Shown: positions 1 through 6,196 of the stretch, piece after piece
How the letters are laid out: the number at the start of each line of letters is the position of its first letter
Position numbering within the stretch: the stretch's first letter is position 1
Source: Streptomyces cellulosae
GTDB lineage: Bacteria > Actinomycetota > Actinomycetes > Streptomycetales > Streptomycetaceae
Length of the DNA: 64,000 nt
Reading direction: 5' to 3'
Assembly: GCA_014655195.1 (NCBI GenBank)
Contig: BNBH01000015.1
Coordinates: 1-64,000 of the forward strand
Position numbers and translations under genes: made by a program
Notes under the pieces: model-generated
Told to the model about the DNA's origin: nothing
The model's database searches: none
Seen by the model: the letters and a program-made list of their open reading frames with translations, nothing else

Positions 1-101
1 CTGCGGTCGGGCGTGAATGTCGCAATCCACACCGAACCCAGAAGGCCCTCACCCGTTCAAGCACCCAGCACGCGTGTCACCAACGTCCCGGGACAACACA
101 C

Positions 102-141
102 CTAGTCCAGCTTGCGCCGCGTGGGACTAGTCCAGCTTGCG
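102..141. repeat. 15-bp direct repeat pair
   Basis: The 15-mer CTAGTCCAGCTTGCG occurs at 102-116 and again, identical, at 127-141, with 10 bases between. It lies in the gene-free stretch 1-364, where I see no convincing coding frame or RNA gene. It could be a regulator site, the scar of a recombination event, or chance slippage. The copies are too short and too few to assign a role. Confidence 0.5.
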
Positions 142-228
142 ACCCAGAGCCGGCAGCCCGCGTCACCCGCTCGGCGCCCCAGCGGGGGCGGCTCGGCAGG
201 CGGGCGCGCCGCTCGGCCCGTCGACCCG

Positions 229-279
229 GCGGGCCGGGGGGCCGGGGGGGGCCGGGGGGGCCGGCGGGCCGGGGGGCCG
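229..279. repeat. G-rich low-complexity tract (GGCC/G-run tandem)
   Basis: The plus strand repeats runs of 6-9 G separated by CC, about five times within some 50 bases. The flanks (163-345) are also extremely GC-rich. Open frames crossing this stretch are proline/arginine/glycine low-complexity and are almost certainly not genes. The G-runs could form quadruplex structure. The rest of 1-364 holds only the direct repeat at 102-141 and no recognisable gene. Confidence 0.6.
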
Positions 280-364
280 AGGGCCGACGGCCCGGAGGCG
301 GTGAGGGCCGGCGGGCAAAGCACGGACGGGCCGGCGGGAACCGTCCCGCAGCCGAGGGCGTCGG

Positions 365-598
365 TCAGCCGGCCGGTTGGCGCGCCGGGGCGCCTCGGAC
401 CTCCAGGTTTTCCAGCAGCTCGGCCGTGGCCGCGGCGATCGCGTCGACCGCGTGGTCGAACACCTCGCGGTTGTGGGCGGCCGGCGCCCGGAAGCCGGAC
501 ACCTTCCGTACGTACTGCAGGGCGGCGGCCCGGATGTCCTCCTCCGTGGCCTCCTCGGGGAGCGCGGGCGGACGCAGGGTCTTGATACTCCGGCACAT
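365..598 (-). CDS. DUF2277 family protein
   Basis: A 77-residue protein that opens MCRSIKTLRPP, the hallmark N-terminus of the DUF2277 family. It continues with an acidic helix (TEEDIRAAALQYVRKVSGFR) and a C-terminal helix rich in A, E and L. I chose the ATG at 598 because it gives exactly the family N-terminus; the frame stays open further upstream but reads low-complexity residues there. The family is small, cytoplasmic and of unknown function, although it has been noted as a possible DNA- or metal-associated protein. It is transcribed toward the G-rich tract, and the next gene (708) is divergent. Identification rests on the conserved start and length. Confidence 0.85.
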   Translation of the reverse strand: MCRSIKTLRPPALPEEATEEDIRAAALQYVRKVSGFRAPAAHNREVFDHAVDAIAAATAELLENLEVRGAPARQPAG

Positions 599-707
599 GA
601 CCCCAGTCTCGCGCCTCCCGCCACCCGGGGCCACGAAGGAGTGAATACCGCCCCGGAGACCCCGGAACACCTCGCCACCCAAATTCGAACAGGCGTATCA
701 TTGGGTC

Positions 708-1055
708 GTGGCTGCGACCTATGACTTTCCGAGTGACCTCCTTGCCGGTCAGGAGGAACTGCATCAGGTCCGGGCCGAGCTGTCGGCCCTGCTGAAGCGG
801 CTCCCCTGGTCGGTCGAACCCCTCGACGGGTTCAGCGACGACAACGGCTGGCGCAAGGTCGAGCGCCCCGCCTCGCCCGGCTGGAGCGAGGACGAGCAGG
901 CCGAGGTCGAGAAGCTCCGGCGCCGCGAGCACGAGCTCGCCGTGTTCGTCAGCACCCACCGCTACTGGTCCGAACTCACCGGCTCCGACCGCGTGCACGC
1001 GCGCTCCGCGCTGAAGCACGCCCACGAGACCACGGACGAGGAGGCGTCGCCGTAG
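708..1055 (+). CDS. conserved actinobacterial protein of unknown function
   Basis: A 115-residue acidic soluble protein with a central charged helix (residues about 60-80, rich in E, K and R) and no signal peptide or membrane segment. I recognise it only as a widespread Streptomyces hypothetical. The GTG at 708 follows a TATCAT box (696-701) by six bases and lacks a ribosome binding site, so the mRNA is probably leaderless. It is divergent from the DUF2277 gene and followed by a strong palindromic terminator shared with the convergent tRNA-Val gene. No function is proposed. Confidence 0.75.
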   Translation: MAATYDFPSDLLAGQEELHQVRAELSALLKRLPWSVEPLDGFSDDNGWRKVERPASPGWSEDEQAEVEKLRRREHELAVFVSTHRYWSELTGSDRVHARSALKHAHETTDEEASP

Positions 1056-1075
1056 CAGCACACCCCCCGACGGCA

Positions 1076-1107
1076 CAGGGCCCCCGGAGCATGCTCCGGG
1101 GGCCCTG
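1076..1107. terminator. perfect 32-bp palindrome, bidirectional terminator
   Basis: The two 16-base halves are exact reverse complements (CAGGGCCCCCGGAGCA and its complement), with no unpaired loop in the duplex. As RNA it would fold into a very stable hairpin. It sits between the 3' end of the 708-1055 gene and the 3' end of the tRNA-Val gene on the other strand, so it can terminate both. No T-tract follows, as is usual in Streptomyces. Confidence 0.85.
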
Positions 1108-1114
1108 TCGTGTG

Positions 1115-1186
<72 letters not shown>

Positions 1187-1406
1187 GTGACCCGTGCTCA
1201 CGCCCGGGTCGAGTGGACAGACTACATGGCCGGGGTCACGGTCCCGCAAACCCCGTACGCCCCGGCACGGGGGATATCCCCACCCCGGATCCGCCGGTCG
1301 GCCGGATCCTCTTCAGGCCCCCGTCTCCGTACGGTCGAAGACGTCCGACGCCGCCGCACCGCGCGGCCGTCCCACCCGTCAGCCGTACGCCCAGGGGGAG
1401 CCCGTC

Positions 1407-2213
1407 ATGACCGCCACCGCCCGCACCACCTCACCCGCCCGTACCTCCCGTCGCCTGCGGACGCGCACCCTCGCGACCGCTGCGGCCGCCGTGGTGCTCG
1501 GCGGGGTGCTGAGCGCGTGCGGGGCGTCGGCGGCGGACGACGACGAGCCCGAGCGCCGCGCCTTCGACCTGCCCGGCGCGAGCCTGACGATCGACTCCGA
1601 CGACTCCGCCCTGGAGATCGTCGCCTCGGACGAGCAGCCGGAGGGCGCGATCGCGGTCACCCGCTGGTTCCGGGGCAGCGTCGCCATCGGCTCGGACCCG
1701 AAGGTCACCTGGTCCATGGACGGCGACCGGCTGGTGCTGCGCGAACACTGCTCGGGCGTCGTCGCCGACTGCTCCACCAAGCACCGCGTCGTGGTGCCGC
1801 GCGGCGTCGCCGTCACCGTCGAGAACGACGACGGCAGCGTCCAGGCCGAGGGCTTCCACGACGCGCTGACCGTCCGCACCAAGGACGGTTCGGTCCGTGT
1901 CACCGACACCAGCGGCCCGCTGGAACTGCGCAGCGGCGACGGATCGGTGCGCGCCGAGGTGTCCTCCCGCACCGTGCGCGCCCACAGCGGCGACGGCTCC
2001 GTGCACCTCGTCCTCACCGCCGTGCCGGACCGGGTGGAGTCCCGCAGCGGCGACGGTTCGACGACCATCGACCTGCCCCGCGGCGCCTACAAGGTGGACA
2101 CCTCGACGGGCGACGGCGCCGAGGACGTGACCGTCCCGCGCGACGACTCCAGCTCCCATGTGGTGACCGCCCGCACCGGCGACGGCAAACTCACCGTCCG
2201 CACGGCGAACTGA
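1407..2213 (+). CDS. DUF4097-type beta-strand repeat lipoprotein
   Basis: A 268-residue exported lipoprotein. The N-terminus has an arginine-rich n-region, a hydrophobic core (about residues 22-35) and a lipobox LSAC with Cys38 as the lipidation site. The mature part is a beta-helix-like series of short repeats in which SGDGS or TGDG recurs at least six times (residues about 150-260), typical of the DUF4097 family. The start ATG is preceded by GGGGGAG at 1394-1400. It would sit on the outer face of the membrane. Related proteins are often found beside stress regulators, but none is adjacent here. Function is unknown. Confidence 0.85.
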   Translation: MTATARTTSPARTSRRLRTRTLATAAAAVVLGGVLSACGASAADDDEPERRAFDLPGASLTIDSDDSALEIVASDEQPEGAIAVTRWFRGSVAIGSDPKVTWSMDGDRLVLREHCSGVVADCSTKHRVVVPRGVAVTVENDDGSVQAEGFHDALTVRTKDGSVRVTDTSGPLELRSGDGSVRAEVSSRTVRAHSGDGSVHLVLTAVPDRVESRSGDGSTTIDLPRGAYKVDTSTGDGAEDVTVPRDDSSSHVVTARTGDGKLTVRTAN

Positions 2214-2287
2214 CGGGCCCGTGTGTTCGTCCTGTACCGGTGGGAGAATGACAACGGGCAGGGCGAACGACAGTACGGGAGAGGGAT

Positions 2288-3718
2288 GTGACGGCGACAC
2301 CAGCACAGCCGTACTCGCCGTCGGAGCCGCGCGTGCCTCGCCTGCGCCGCACCCTGTTCCCCGCACCGGCGGGCCGCCGCGCCCGCCGTGCTTCCGGACC
2401 CCTGCGTGACGCGCTCGCCCTGGCTGCCCTGCCGCTGGTCGCGGCGCTGGTGCTGCCCGCCGCGTTCGCCGGGGGCGGCACCCGCCGGTGGTTCGGCGGG
2501 CGTGCCGAGAACCAGCGGGCCGAGGCGCAGGCCGCCAAGGACGCCGCGGCCGCCGCCTTCTACGAACTCGACACCGCCCAGCGTGACCTGCGGATCTCCG
2601 TCGAGACGATCACCGCAGTCGACGACTCCCCCGCGGCCCGCAGCGCCGTGGAGGACTTCGCGGAGCTGGGCCGGCGCATCGACGAGGCCAGCCACCGCTA
2701 CATCAGCGCCGTCGACGCCCACGATCTCGACCGTGACGACCTGGACGCCTCGACGGCCTCCCGGGCCCGCGCCGACCTGACCGCCGCCAAGGACGAACTG
2801 GGCCGGGTCAAACAGGACCTGGACCGGTTCGCCGACGGCCTCGGCCCGCTGCTCGGCAAGGCCGAGACCCAGCTGGCCCGGCTCGCGCCCGCCGTCGAAC
2901 GCGCCCGGCAGGCGCTGCTCGCCGCTTCCGAGGCCCTCGACTCCGCCCGCGGTTCCGGGCTGAAGGCCGACGACCTCGCCGCCCGGCTGGCCGCCCTCTC
3001 CCCCGAGCTGACCAAGCTCAACCAGGGCGCCGGACAGCACGGCGTGCCCGCCACGCTGGACCGGGCCTCCCGCGTCACCCGCGAGGCCGAGGCGATCCGC
3101 GTGGAGGCCGAGCGGCTGCCGGAACGGGCCGCCGAGATCGATCACCGGCTGGTCTCCCTGCGCACCCGCGCCCAGGCCCTCACCACCCGCTCCGGGCAGG
3201 TCGAACCCATCCTGAGCGAACTGCGCCGGCGCTTCACCGTCGCCTGCTGGCAGGACCTCCAGGGCGTGCCCGAGCTGGCCGAGCGCAACGTCCGGCAGGC
3301 GGAGGACCGCCTCGCCGAGGCCCGGGCGGCCCGCGACGACCAGCGCTGGGCCGACGCCACCGCCCTGCTCTCCACCGCGCGGGCCCTGCTGAACACCACC
3401 GACGAGGCCGTCTCCGCCGCCGGCGACCGCCTGCGCCGGCTGAACGCCGTGCAGAAGGACCCCGAGCAGGAGATCGAACGCACCCGGTTCACCATCCGGG
3501 ACGCCCAGCGGCTCGCCATGGCCGGCCGCAACACCCCCGACCCGCGCCACGCCCGCCCCCTCGACGACGCCGTGGCCCGGCTGGAACGCGCGATCGCCGG
3601 ACTGGAGGGCCGCCACCCCGACTACTGGCACTTCCTCACCGAGACCGAGGCGGTCCGGGACACCGTGAGCCGCGTGGTCGCCCAGATCCGCGAGGAGCGC
3701 GGCTCCGGCGCCAACTGA
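2288..3718 (+). CDS. membrane-anchored coiled-coil protein
   Basis: A 476-residue protein with a short basic N-terminus, one membrane helix at about residues 43-62 and then almost entirely alpha-helical, charged sequence consistent with long coiled coils (residues 70-470, rich in A, E, R, L and D, no cysteine pairs). The GTG start follows GGGAGAGGG closely. The likely topology is one anchor with a long helical body. It lies 74 bases after the DUF4097 lipoprotein and 36 bases before the FmdB zinc-ribbon gene, so the three may be partly co-transcribed. I do not recognise a catalytic domain. A scaffold or envelope role is only an inference. Confidence 0.8.
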   Translation: MTATPAQPYSPSEPRVPRLRRTLFPAPAGRRARRASGPLRDALALAALPLVAALVLPAAFAGGGTRRWFGGRAENQRAEAQAAKDAAAAAFYELDTAQRDLRISVETITAVDDSPAARSAVEDFAELGRRIDEASHRYISAVDAHDLDRDDLDASTASRARADLTAAKDELGRVKQDLDRFADGLGPLLGKAETQLARLAPAVERARQALLAASEALDSARGSGLKADDLAARLAALSPELTKLNQGAGQHGVPATLDRASRVTREAEAIRVEAERLPERAAEIDHRLVSLRTRAQALTTRSGQVEPILSELRRRFTVACWQDLQGVPELAERNVRQAEDRLAEARAARDDQRWADATALLSTARALLNTTDEAVSAAGDRLRRLNAVQKDPEQEIERTRFTIRDAQRLAMAGRNTPDPRHARPLDDAVARLERAIAGLEGRHPDYWHFLTETEAVRDTVSRVVAQIREERGSGAN

Positions 3719-3754
3719 CCCGCCCCCTCCCGCCGGTCCGGTTAACCTGTGCCC

Positions 3755-3979
3755 ATGCCTCGCTACGAATACCGCTGCCGCACCTGCGGCGACACGTTCG
3801 AACTGAGCCGTCCGATGGCGGAGTCCTCCGCCCCCGCGGCCTGCCCGGCGGGTCACGACGACACGGTCAAGCTCCTCTCCACGGTCGCGGTCGGCGGCAC
3901 CGCCTCCGCGGCTGCCCCGGCGCCCCGCGCGGGCGGCGGCGGAGCCGGCGGTTGCTGCGGCGGGGGCTGCTGCGGCTGA
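3755..3979 (+). CDS. FmdB family zinc-ribbon protein
   Basis: A 74-residue protein beginning MPRYEYRCRTCG, the FmdB/CxxC_CxxC_SSSS zinc-ribbon signature. The first CxxC (residues 7-10) is followed by a second potential ligand pair formed by C33 and H36. The C-terminus is a Gly/Ala linker ending in CC-GGG-CC. Members are small metal-binding proteins often labelled regulators, without a proven target. ATG 3755 is preferred over the in-frame GTG two codons earlier because it gives the family N-terminus and lies six bases after a TAACCT -10-like box (3743-3748), suggesting a leaderless transcript. Confidence 0.9.
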   Translation: MPRYEYRCRTCGDTFELSRPMAESSAPAACPAGHDDTVKLLSTVAVGGTASAAAPAPRAGGGGAGGCCGGGCCG

Positions 3980-4003
3980 CCCCGCGCCGCCCGGCCCGGC
4001 GGG

Positions 4004-4357
4004 TCAGCCGCCGAGGTAGCGGAGCACCGCCGGCACCCTGCCCGAGTAGCCCTCCCCTCCGCCCGCCGGCTCGAGCTTGTCGAAGATCGCGTCGGTGTGT
4101 TTCTCCACCGCGCTCTGCGAGAGGCGCAGCCGGCGGGCGACGGCCGCGTGGGTGTGCCCCTGCGCCATGCGGCTCGCCATCTTCCGCGCGCACGCGAGGA
4201 CCGGGCGGAGCACGGCCCTGCGGGGGCGGGGCCAGGCCACGACGAGCAGGGGCAGCAGGCCGGCCAGGACCGTCCCGGCCAGCTCGACGACGGCCGCGGC
4301 GGCCCCCCGGATGAGACCGACCGCGCACCGCACCACACGCCGCGCCATGACTCGCAT
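4004..4357 (-). CDS. short LuxR/NarL-type HTH protein with hydrophobic N-terminus
   Basis: About 117 residues. The C-terminal 55 residues match the NarL/LuxR DNA-binding domain: an ARKMASRMAQGHTHAAVA-like first helix, RRLRLSQSAVEKHTDAIFDK recognition helices and the terminal VLRYL motif seen in response regulators. The receiver domain expected in front (about 120 residues) is missing. Instead there is a basic segment and one hydrophobic stretch (VELAGTVLAGLLPLLVVAW) that could be a membrane helix. It is either a truncated regulator drifting toward a pseudogene or a small membrane-tethered DNA-binding protein. The start is uncertain: ATGs at 4357 and 4348 are both possible, and no ribosome binding site is obvious. 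It converges on the FmdB gene. Confidence 0.6.
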   Translation of the reverse strand: MRVMARRVVRCAVGLIRGAAAAVVELAGTVLAGLLPLLVVAWPRPRRAVLRPVLACARKMASRMAQGHTHAAVARRLRLSQSAVEKHTDAIFDKLEPAGGGEGYSGRVPAVLRYLGG

Positions 4358-4509
4358 GATCGCGAGACCAGCCGGGCCGGTCGGGGGCACACCCTGCGGA
4401 TAACCGCGATTCCCCCTGCGGAGAGACACAACGGCTCCCGCGGACAACCGCACCGATCACGCGGCTTTCCTCAGCGGCCCTTCAGCTCCCATTTCCTAGC
4501 GTGGACGAC

Positions 4510-5340
4510 ATGACAGCCATCGCAGCGCAGACGATCACGGCGGCGTCGGGTGCGGACGCCGGACCCCAGTGGGTCAACGACCTCATGGACGGCCTCGGCG
4601 CGCCCGGGGCCGGTGTCGCCATCGCGCTGGAGAACCTCTTTCCGCCCATACCGAGCGAGGTGATCCTGCCGCTGGCGGGCTTCGCCGCGAGCAACGGGCG
4701 GATGGGTCTGATCGCCGTGCTGCTGTGGACCACCGCCGGCTCGGTGATCGGCGCGCTCGCCCTGTACGGGGTGGGGGCGCTGCTGGGCCGGGAGCGGACG
4801 CTGGCCCTGGCGGGACGCCTGCCGCTGGTGAAGGTGGCGGACGTGGAGAAGACGGAGGCGTGGTTCCTGCGGCACGGGGCGAAGGCGGTGTTCTTCGGCC
4901 GGATGATTCCGCTGTTCCGCAGCTTCGTGTCCGTACCGGCCGGGGTGGAGCGGATGCCGCTGCCGCAGTTCCTGGGGCTGACCACGCTGGGCAGCGCGAT
5001 ATGGAACACGGCGTTCGTGCTCGCCGGCTACGCGCTCGGGGACAACTGGACGCAGGTGACGTCCATCGTGTCGGCCTACTCGAAGGTGGTGCTGGCGGCG
5101 GCCGCCCTGGCTCTCCTGGCCTTCGTCGTCATACGCCTGTTCCGGTCGGGCGGTGGGAGCCGTCGGGCCGGAAAGGGGTCGGCGGACAGCGGCTCGCGTG
5201 ACGCGGAGTCGGACGCCCGTGCCGAGGCCTACGCCCGTGCCGGTGCCGGTGAGACCGGGACGACCGGCGCCCCGGCCGGGCAGGCCGGCCCGGCTCGGTA
5301 CTCGGCCACCGAGACCATGGGCCTGCGCCGCCGCGACTGA
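4510..5340 (+). CDS. DedA family membrane protein
   Basis: A 276-residue integral membrane protein with the VTT/DedA fold: an N-terminal re-entrant region ENLFPPIPSEVILPLAGF, several membrane helices, and the motif FFGRMIPLFRSFVSVPAG typical of DedA proteins. The C-terminal 60 residues are a charged, low-complexity cytoplasmic tail. DedA proteins act as flippases or transporters for undecaprenyl phosphate or phospholipids and support envelope homeostasis. ATG 4510 is chosen because a TAGCGT box at 4497-4502 puts transcription start at about the ATG (leaderless); a GTG at 4501 is the alternative. A hairpin terminator follows directly. Confidence 0.9.
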   Translation: MTAIAAQTITAASGADAGPQWVNDLMDGLGAPGAGVAIALENLFPPIPSEVILPLAGFAASNGRMGLIAVLLWTTAGSVIGALALYGVGALLGRERTLALAGRLPLVKVADVEKTEAWFLRHGAKAVFFGRMIPLFRSFVSVPAGVERMPLPQFLGLTTLGSAIWNTAFVLAGYALGDNWTQVTSIVSAYSKVVLAAAALALLAFVVIRLFRSGGGSRRAGKGSADSGSRDAESDARAEAYARAGAGETGTTGAPAGQAGPARYSATETMGLRRRD

Positions 5341-5347
5341 TCCCGCC

Positions 5348-5370
5348 GCCGGTCCCCTGCGGGGACCGGC
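5348..5370. terminator. hairpin terminator between convergent genes
   Basis: A 10-bp stem GCCGGTCCCC/GGGGACCGGC closes a 3-base loop (TGC), immediately after the DedA stop and before the stop of the convergent HAD gene. It could serve both strands. Confidence 0.75.
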
Positions 5371-5386
5371 CTCAGCGGATCGGCGG

Positions 5387-6196
5387 TCAGCGGGAGCGGA
5401 CGGTGCGGAGGAACTCGCGGAGGATGCGTTCGCCCGCCAGGACGCCCCGTTCGGGCAGGGCCCGCACGCCGGGGGCCGTCCAGGCGTCCTCGGCGAGTTC
5501 GCCGTGGCCGGGGCGCCAGCCGAGGTCTGCGGCGAGGAGCAGGTCCGCGTCGAGGAGGGAGTCGCCGGCGGCGAGGGTCAGGTCGGCGCCGGAGCGCCGG
5601 GCGACCTCCCGCATGGCCGCGCTCTTGGTGAGCGGCTTGGGGACGGCGTAGATCTTGCGGCCCTGGAGGGACACCGTCCAGCCGCGGTTCTCCGCCCACT
5701 CCCCGAGTTCCTTCACCCACTCCTCGCGCAGCAGCTCGCGCTCCACGACGAGGTACGCGAAGAGGTCCTCGGCGGTGCGGTGCTTGCGGACCCACACGGG
5801 GTCGGCGGTGCGCAGCAGGTGGTCCTGGACCTCGGCCAGAGGAGCGCACTCGTCGGCAAGACGGGCCTGGACCTGCGTGTGCCAGTCCCGGTCGGAGACG
5901 CCGTCGACGAGGAGATGGCCGCCGTTGGCGCAGATCGCGTAGGTGGGAGGAGGACCGGGGAGGTTGATGCGCTGGTACTGCTTGCGGGTGCGGGTGGTGG
6001 TGGGCACGAAGAGAGCCTCGTCGCCCAGCTCGGTGAGGAGCTGGGCCGCGTTCTCCGTCAGATAGGACAGGGGCCGGCTCTCGTGGACCTCCACGCACAG
6101 CAGCCTGGGCGCCCGCGCGTCGGGCATGGTCAGGGCGAGCGCGGCGGCCGAGTAGATGAGGGTGCGGTCGAGGTCGCTGGCGACGATGACGGGCAT
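5387..6196 (-). CDS. HAD-superfamily phosphatase of the Ter biosynthetic operon
   Basis: A 269-residue cytosolic HAD hydrolase. Motif I is SDLDRTL with the nucleophile Asp8 and acid/base Asp10, and the C-terminal acidic motif is AAGDSLLDADLL (about residue 215). A large cap lies between them, as in Cof/sucrose-phosphate-phosphatase-like HADs. The start ATG overlaps the stop of the upstream PRTase-StiP gene by one base (TGATG), so the two are translationally coupled. In the published analysis of Ter systems (Anantharaman, Iyer and Aravind), HAD phosphatases belong to a module predicted to make a nucleoside-like compound. The substrate here is unknown. Confidence 0.9.
   Translation of the reverse strand: MPVIVASDLDRTLIYSAAALALTMPDARAPRLLCVEVHESRPLSYLTENAAQLLTELGDEALFVPTTTRTRKQYQRINLPGPPPTYAICANGGHLLVDGVSDRDWHTQVQARLADECAPLAEVQDHLLRTADPVWVRKHRTAEDLFAYLVVERELLREEWVKELGEWAENRGWTVSLQGRKIYAVPKPLTKSAAMREVARRSGADLTLAAGDSLLDADLLLAADLGWRPGHGELAEDAWTAPGVRALPERGVLAGERILREFLRTVRSR

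Noticed and set aside
1..101. Possible rRNA operon leader or second tRNA at the left edge.
   Set aside because: No cloverleaf can be folded and no conserved rRNA sequence is visible on either strand.
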